NCBI GenBank assembly: GCA_032719365.1
Contig: CM064867.1
Location: 44,169,651 to 44,233,650 of the forward strand
From: Prinsepia uniflora
Lineage: Eukaryota > Streptophyta > Magnoliopsida > Rosales > Rosaceae
Length of the DNA stretch: 64,000 bases
Reading direction: 5' to 3'
Shown here piece after piece: positions 59,871-64,000 of this stretch. Each line of letters starts with the position of its first letter. Position 1 is the stretch's first letter. The notes under the pieces were generated by a model. It was not told where the DNA came from. It saw nothing but the letters and a program-made list of their open reading frames with translations, and searched no databases. The translations under genes and the position numbers were made by a program.

Positions 59871-61640
59871 TCACTTGTACCTTCCGAAATATGTCAAGGA
59901 TCTCATCATACTTCTCATCTTTCTTAGTTTTGCAAATCTGCTTGGAAAGGGTGCACAAGACAACAAAATTTTAGTAGGAATTGAATTTGAAGAGATAGGA
60001 TTTTTACAATTGTCGTGGCTGGATGGGTTTGAAATTGGTGCCACTTCCATGGTCGGAATGGTGATCTTATCATACTCATTTTGAACAAATTCGTCACTTT
60101 CCTTCCTAGCATCCATAAAACTTGATTTCAAGTCTTCCCTGGGCATAAGGTTGTGCAAAACCTTCCCACTTCGAGTTGTAACATAACTAGCATGCTCAAA
60201 AGCATTGTTCATTGGGTTAGGAATGATTTTTGAAGGCAACTTCCCCATATCTTTGACTTGTCCCATGAAATCAACAATTTTACCAATTTGCTACTTCATT
60301 TTAGAATTTTCACGGCCATGAGTGTTCAACCTCTCCTTTGTTTTCTTTTGGCTGCCCAGAAGGACTTGAGTTGAAGTGGATAATTGTGCAAACATTTTAT
60401 CATAATCTGGGTTAGAAAATTGATGAACCGGAGGAGCTTGTTGCATACCCATAGGTTGATGAGGCATCAGCGGTCTTGGCATGAATTGTTGCCATGAATA
60501 CTCTTGTTTGGGTTGAGCTGGAGGGTTCAAACATCCTTCATTGCTACTCCACTTAAATCTCGAATGATCACGGTTGCCTTGTCCATAGTTGGTAAAGTTA
60601 TTGAACCGTTGGTTCCCTTGATATCCTCCTAAGGCATTGTCTTGTTCCATGCCATCGTTTGGGTTAGTAACTTGAGGGCATGGATCATTTAGGTGTCCAT
60701 CCAATTGGCACACGCCACATATAGGTCCCTTAGGTTGCATAGCTCTTTTGGTTTCTAATTTCAAAACATTTTCAAGCATAGATTGGATTTTTTCAATCTT
60801 TTTATCTGAGGCACCCTTGGAATTAAGTCCACTTACCTCCTTCTTGTGAGACATGCCATAGTGGGCATCATTAGTGGCCCTACTCTCTAGTAACTATCTT
60901 GCTACGTGCTCATCTAAGTACATAAATGCCCCATGTGAAGCTGCATCAAGAAGGTCTCGGTTCATGGGTTTGAGACCATCATAGAAGTAATTCATTAGGT
61001 TAGTCTATAAGAAACCATGTGAAGGACAAGTAGAACAAAGGACCTTGAAACGATCGTACTATGAACCAAACGTTTCGTCTGGTGCTTCGGTAATGGATGT
61101 GATCTCTCGCCTTTTTGCAGTGATCATAGAAGCAGGAAATTACTTGGCCAAAAACAAGTCCGCAAGTTTTTACCAAGTAGTGATATGATTGGCGGGCAAG
61201 TCCATGAGCCAAGATTGGGCTCTATCCGGCAAATAGAAGGGAAAGGCCTTAAGTTGTAGAAGTGCATCATCAGCATCGCTTGCTTTCATGCTATTGCACA
61301 CAAATTGGCAAGTTCTAAGGTATTTATTCAGATCCTCATTGGGTAACCCATAATAGGTTGGAAGTCGATGAAAGAAATCACTATTAAGCTCAATGTCAGT
61401 TTTGTTTTCCTTGGGTAAAGGAAAAACAATGCAGAAGGGTCCTATGCTCCACTCAGTTGAGCAAGTACGTTGACGAAGAGCCTTATGTTCGTTGTTGGAC
61501 ATCTCAGTTTCGGGTTCACTTTCAAGTTGGTGTTTAGGGGAAGAAGAGGACTCAAATTTGTAGCCTTCCGCAAAAGTAGGTTCCTAGATGGGTTCTAAGG
61601 TCGAATTCTCAAACTTTATTTCCCTTAACTCACCCCCCAT
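59871..61640 (-). pseudogene. H gag with multiple in-frame stops
   Basis: Capsid/nucleocapsid precursor. The likely start is the ATG at 61638-61640 (MGGELREIKFEN), in the same frame as the rest but with a TAG at 61584-61586; the ATG at 61500-61502 is an alternative. The Gag core has FHRLPTYYGLPNEDLNKYL, LKAFPFYLPDRAQSWL and LPANHITTW. Stops follow at 61170-61172 (TAA), 61140-61142 (TAA) and several TAGs to about 60890. From 60854, still in frame, come a coiled Lys/Glu stretch and a complete zinc knuckle C-x2-C-x4-H-x4-C (CGVCQLDGHLNDPC, residues 46-59 of that piece), then a Gln/Pro-rich tail. A TAG at 60291-60293 and a frameshift near 59920-59960 end it. Confidence 0.87.
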
Positions 61641-63445
61641 TGTAGGTTGTGTATCGAAACTAGCAAAGCGTGGAGATCTGCGAGTTGCAATCACTATCTT
61701 TGGCTTGGTCATGCATAGGAACCTGAGATGCAACAAACGTACAATGTGAGTGTCAAATCCTAATCACGACAATAGATAAGAGAAATGGGAAAAAGAGATG
61801 GATAGTCATGAAATGTAGAGAACAGAAAATAATCAAATAGCATTGTATGTATGATGAACATGTTATAGGCATGTAAGTAAAAAAATTAAGGATTATAACC
61901 AAGAATATGCAAAGTAGATCAAGACAATGATATGCAAAAAAAAAAAAAAACACAAGTTCAAAAACGTCCAAAGTAATGCAACACATAAAAGTCTACATGA
62001 AGAATGGTGTGCATGCATAAGAGCGAAATCGTTAGAACCTGCATAAGACATAAGAGTTATGTGAAATTGCATGAAAAGAATGGTTTGCACCTTTGAACTC
62101 ACTTCCCTAGATTCACTTAGTCATCGGGGTCCCGGTGCCGAAATTCGAGCAGCATGAAACCGCAGGGAGGGTATGCAATCTACCAATGAAATAGATAAAG
62201 TTTTAGAGTGACGTGAATAACTTTCCCACTTTCTTCTCATAGTACTTTCTTGGGCTTATGACCTACGCGTACTGATAACTATATATCAATCCCCTCCACC
62301 ATTCTAGGTTAATCATGGCCAGTTTAGATAGATGTAACGCGAGAAGCAAGGACTAATTTTGAGAACACCCCTAGCCTAACCTGGCCATGGTATGTACTCT
62401 ATTGTAGTCCTCTTTCTTAGTGCCCCATATGTCACCAGTCATAACCCTCCTAGACACCATAACCAACCGATGGAAGTTTTCAAAATAGTGGTTTACCAAA
62501 CCCAAGTGTTTACAACTCCGCCCCAACCTCATGTCCATAGATTCGAGTCTACAGGATGTGGTGATGAAATCCACACATCATGAAGGGTTAAGGAGAAAGT
62601 AAACAAAACGGGCGCTACATGTTCCCTAAAGTAAAATTTTTAAGAGAAAGTTTTTGAGATTCATGCAACTCTAAAACATTTAATAGGGAAAAAATTACAC
62701 GTTGGGAAGTCAAAGTTATATCTGGGTCACATAGCTTCAAAGTTTAGACGGAGACTTCTACGTTCGTGCAGCCCAAGTCATTAGCTTGGATTTTGAACCA
62801 TTGTCCCCGTTTGAGCAAGTCCAAAGTGACCAGGTAGAAAGAATACATGTAATGGGAGGATGATTTTGAAACTCTGAAGTCCTACTTCTCAGTGCGAACA
62901 CTATTTTGGAACTCCAAAATCCCACTTCTTAGAGCTGACATGTAGCATGCATTATCTAATGTCCTAGACACCGCCTTGAAACTTTCTTATAAATGGCAGA
63001 CATGTATTCGTTCCAAGATAACTCAAGTATTAACAAACTTCGCACCAACCTCAAGACTTTTAAGGGCCATGAAGAGTTTAGAAGTAAGTTAACGAATGAA
63101 ACTTCACCTAGTCCATTAAAGATCAAGATCTAAACTCTGAGCACAAGTGATCCACATATAGCCGAGACTAGTTTGAAAAATGAATTATACCTTATATTAT
63201 TTGAGAATTTTTTAGATTTTTTATTATTTTTTTTAAATTTTAATTTTTTTATTTTTTAATAATAATTTTGTTCCTTTTAATTTTAATTTCTTTTTTTTGT
63301 TTGTTTTTTAAAAAATATTTACGAAGAACACATTTCGAACAAAAAAGTATAACAATTTATATACAAGTATGAAAATATGTACGAATATAATATTTACATT
63401 ATGAACATATATACAGAAACAAAATCATACAAGATATTATTTCAA
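61641..63445 (-). other. 5' leader of H, no gene seen
   Basis: About 1.8 kb between primer site and gag, AT-rich, with a run of 15 A at 61936-61950 and a T/A-rich tract at 63190-63310. Long leaders are usual in OTA elements. All frames are under 80 codons with no recognisable feature. Confidence 0.7.
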
Positions 63446-63463
63446 TCCCCGACAACGACACCA
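63446..63463 (-). promoter_or_regulatory. Primer binding site of H (tRNA-Asp type)
   Basis: The minus strand reads TGGTGTCGTTGTCGGGGA, next to the LTR end. It matches the common plant gypsy site TGGCGCCGTTGCCGGGGA, complementary to tRNA-Asp, at 15 of 18 positions; all three changes are C to T. Confidence 0.85.
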
Positions 63464-63468
63464 AAAAT

Positions 63469-64000
63469 TGATACGCTAAAACTAAGCATTAAAGTAAACA
63501 CAAACTCACACTCAACACTTAATAAAAACGTATGTAAATTAAAACCCTTTTTTGTAGATTGTAGCATTGATAAGTAGAGATTATTCTTAAACGGGGATTG
63601 AGGGTACCTAAACATGATTATTGTTCGATTAATTAATTCGGGGGGTAGTTGATTGTTTCTATTATCCTATGTGATTAACTAACCTAATCTAATCTAATCT
63701 AACCTAATTTATTACATACATGGTCAACTCATCTTTAAACCTAACGCATTCATATATAATGAAAATTCCAAAACCTACGAAATTTCATAACCTTAGTTCT
63801 ACAAAATACAAGCATATTATCTCAAGTACGTGCTCGAGAATTCGCCCTATACACTTTCAATGATCTAGACTCGGGAATTTGCCCTATATCTAATCAAGCA
63901 TTAATCACAACGTACAAGCATAACAAAAACTAAGATATTAGAACACATGGAAGATTTATGAAGTTAAAATAAATTATAAAACCATAATAATATTAAGAAT
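63469..64000 (-). mobile_element. 5' LTR of host gypsy element H (partial)
   Basis: Ends GTATCA at 63469 on minus and continues past the window edge. About 63838-64000 matches 2182-2360. It has a short CTAAT-type repeat at 63679-63709. LTR length is estimated at about 1.5 kb from the two partial copies. Confidence 0.85.

Noticed and set aside
61936..61950. Poly(A) tail of a retroposed gene
   Set aside because: The A run sits in the continuous H leader with no target duplication or LINE/SINE body beside it.
63679..63709. Telomere-like repeat
   Set aside because: The unit is mainly CTAAT/CTAAC, not the plant telomere CCCTAAA, and very short within an LTR.

Overview
ORGANISM AND OVERALL CHARACTER. 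The window is heterochromatin-like DNA from a flowering plant, probably a eudicot; I cannot place it more finely. The evidence is a decayed Ty3/gypsy element of the plant Ogre/Tat/Athila (OTA) group, several large LTR elements with the plant initiator-Met primer site TGGTATCAGAGC and a Tekay-like TTTCGAGGACGAAA motif before the 3' LTR, and a Cassandra-type TRIM carrying 5S-rRNA-like sequence in its LTRs. I see no host protein gene, tRNA or rRNA gene. Nearly every short open frame lies inside a non-coding LTR. LAYOUT. The whole 64 kb is one old minus-strand gypsy element (called H) opened up by younger insertions, each with a 5-bp target-site duplication (TSD). H reads right to left: 5' LTR (63469 to beyond the edge), tRNA-Asp-type primer site (63446-63463), long leader, gag (61640-59871), protease (59854-59345), reverse transcriptase (RT, 59338-57895), RNase H (continuing at 54799-54538), integrase (45154-45006, 34983-33763), 3' non-coding region (5151-3303) and 3' LTR (3302-2182). 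It is interrupted by Z (1-2181, minus, cut by the window edge), A (6641-33714, plus, solo LTR with a rearranged partial duplicate at 5086-6574), D (34984-45005, minus), E (45155-54537, minus) and F (54800-57894, minus, solo LTR). A contains B (7299-31467, plus, an LTR pair around a lone gag), and B's 3' LTR contains C (15090-31272, plus). The nest is therefore four deep: H > A > B > C. D contains Cassandra (40108-40822). HOW THE PARTS WORK TOGETHER. No element here looks autonomous. H has lost the RT catalytic box and has many stops, though its integrase D,D35E triad is intact. B supplies only a Gag with a broken zinc knuckle. C, D and E have 2.7-3.2 kb LTRs around about 3.3-3.8 kb of their own internal DNA without pol, like LARD elements. 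They would need enzymes from a partner elsewhere, probably a Tekay-like chromovirus. C is a tandem array LTR-internal-LTR-internal-LTR with a 6,496-bp period. MOST UNUSUAL SIGNAL. The large LTRs carry ladders of short tandem inverted repeats in comparable places. Neighbouring units often differ by paired changes that keep the stems complementary. The same LTRs hold dense palindromic ACGT motifs, W-box-like TTGAC clusters, CATGCATG motifs, and a strong hairpin or perfect palindrome about 50-70 bp from the LTR end. Coordinates and repeat boundaries were read by eye from the sequence; family names rest on recognised motifs, not on database searches.
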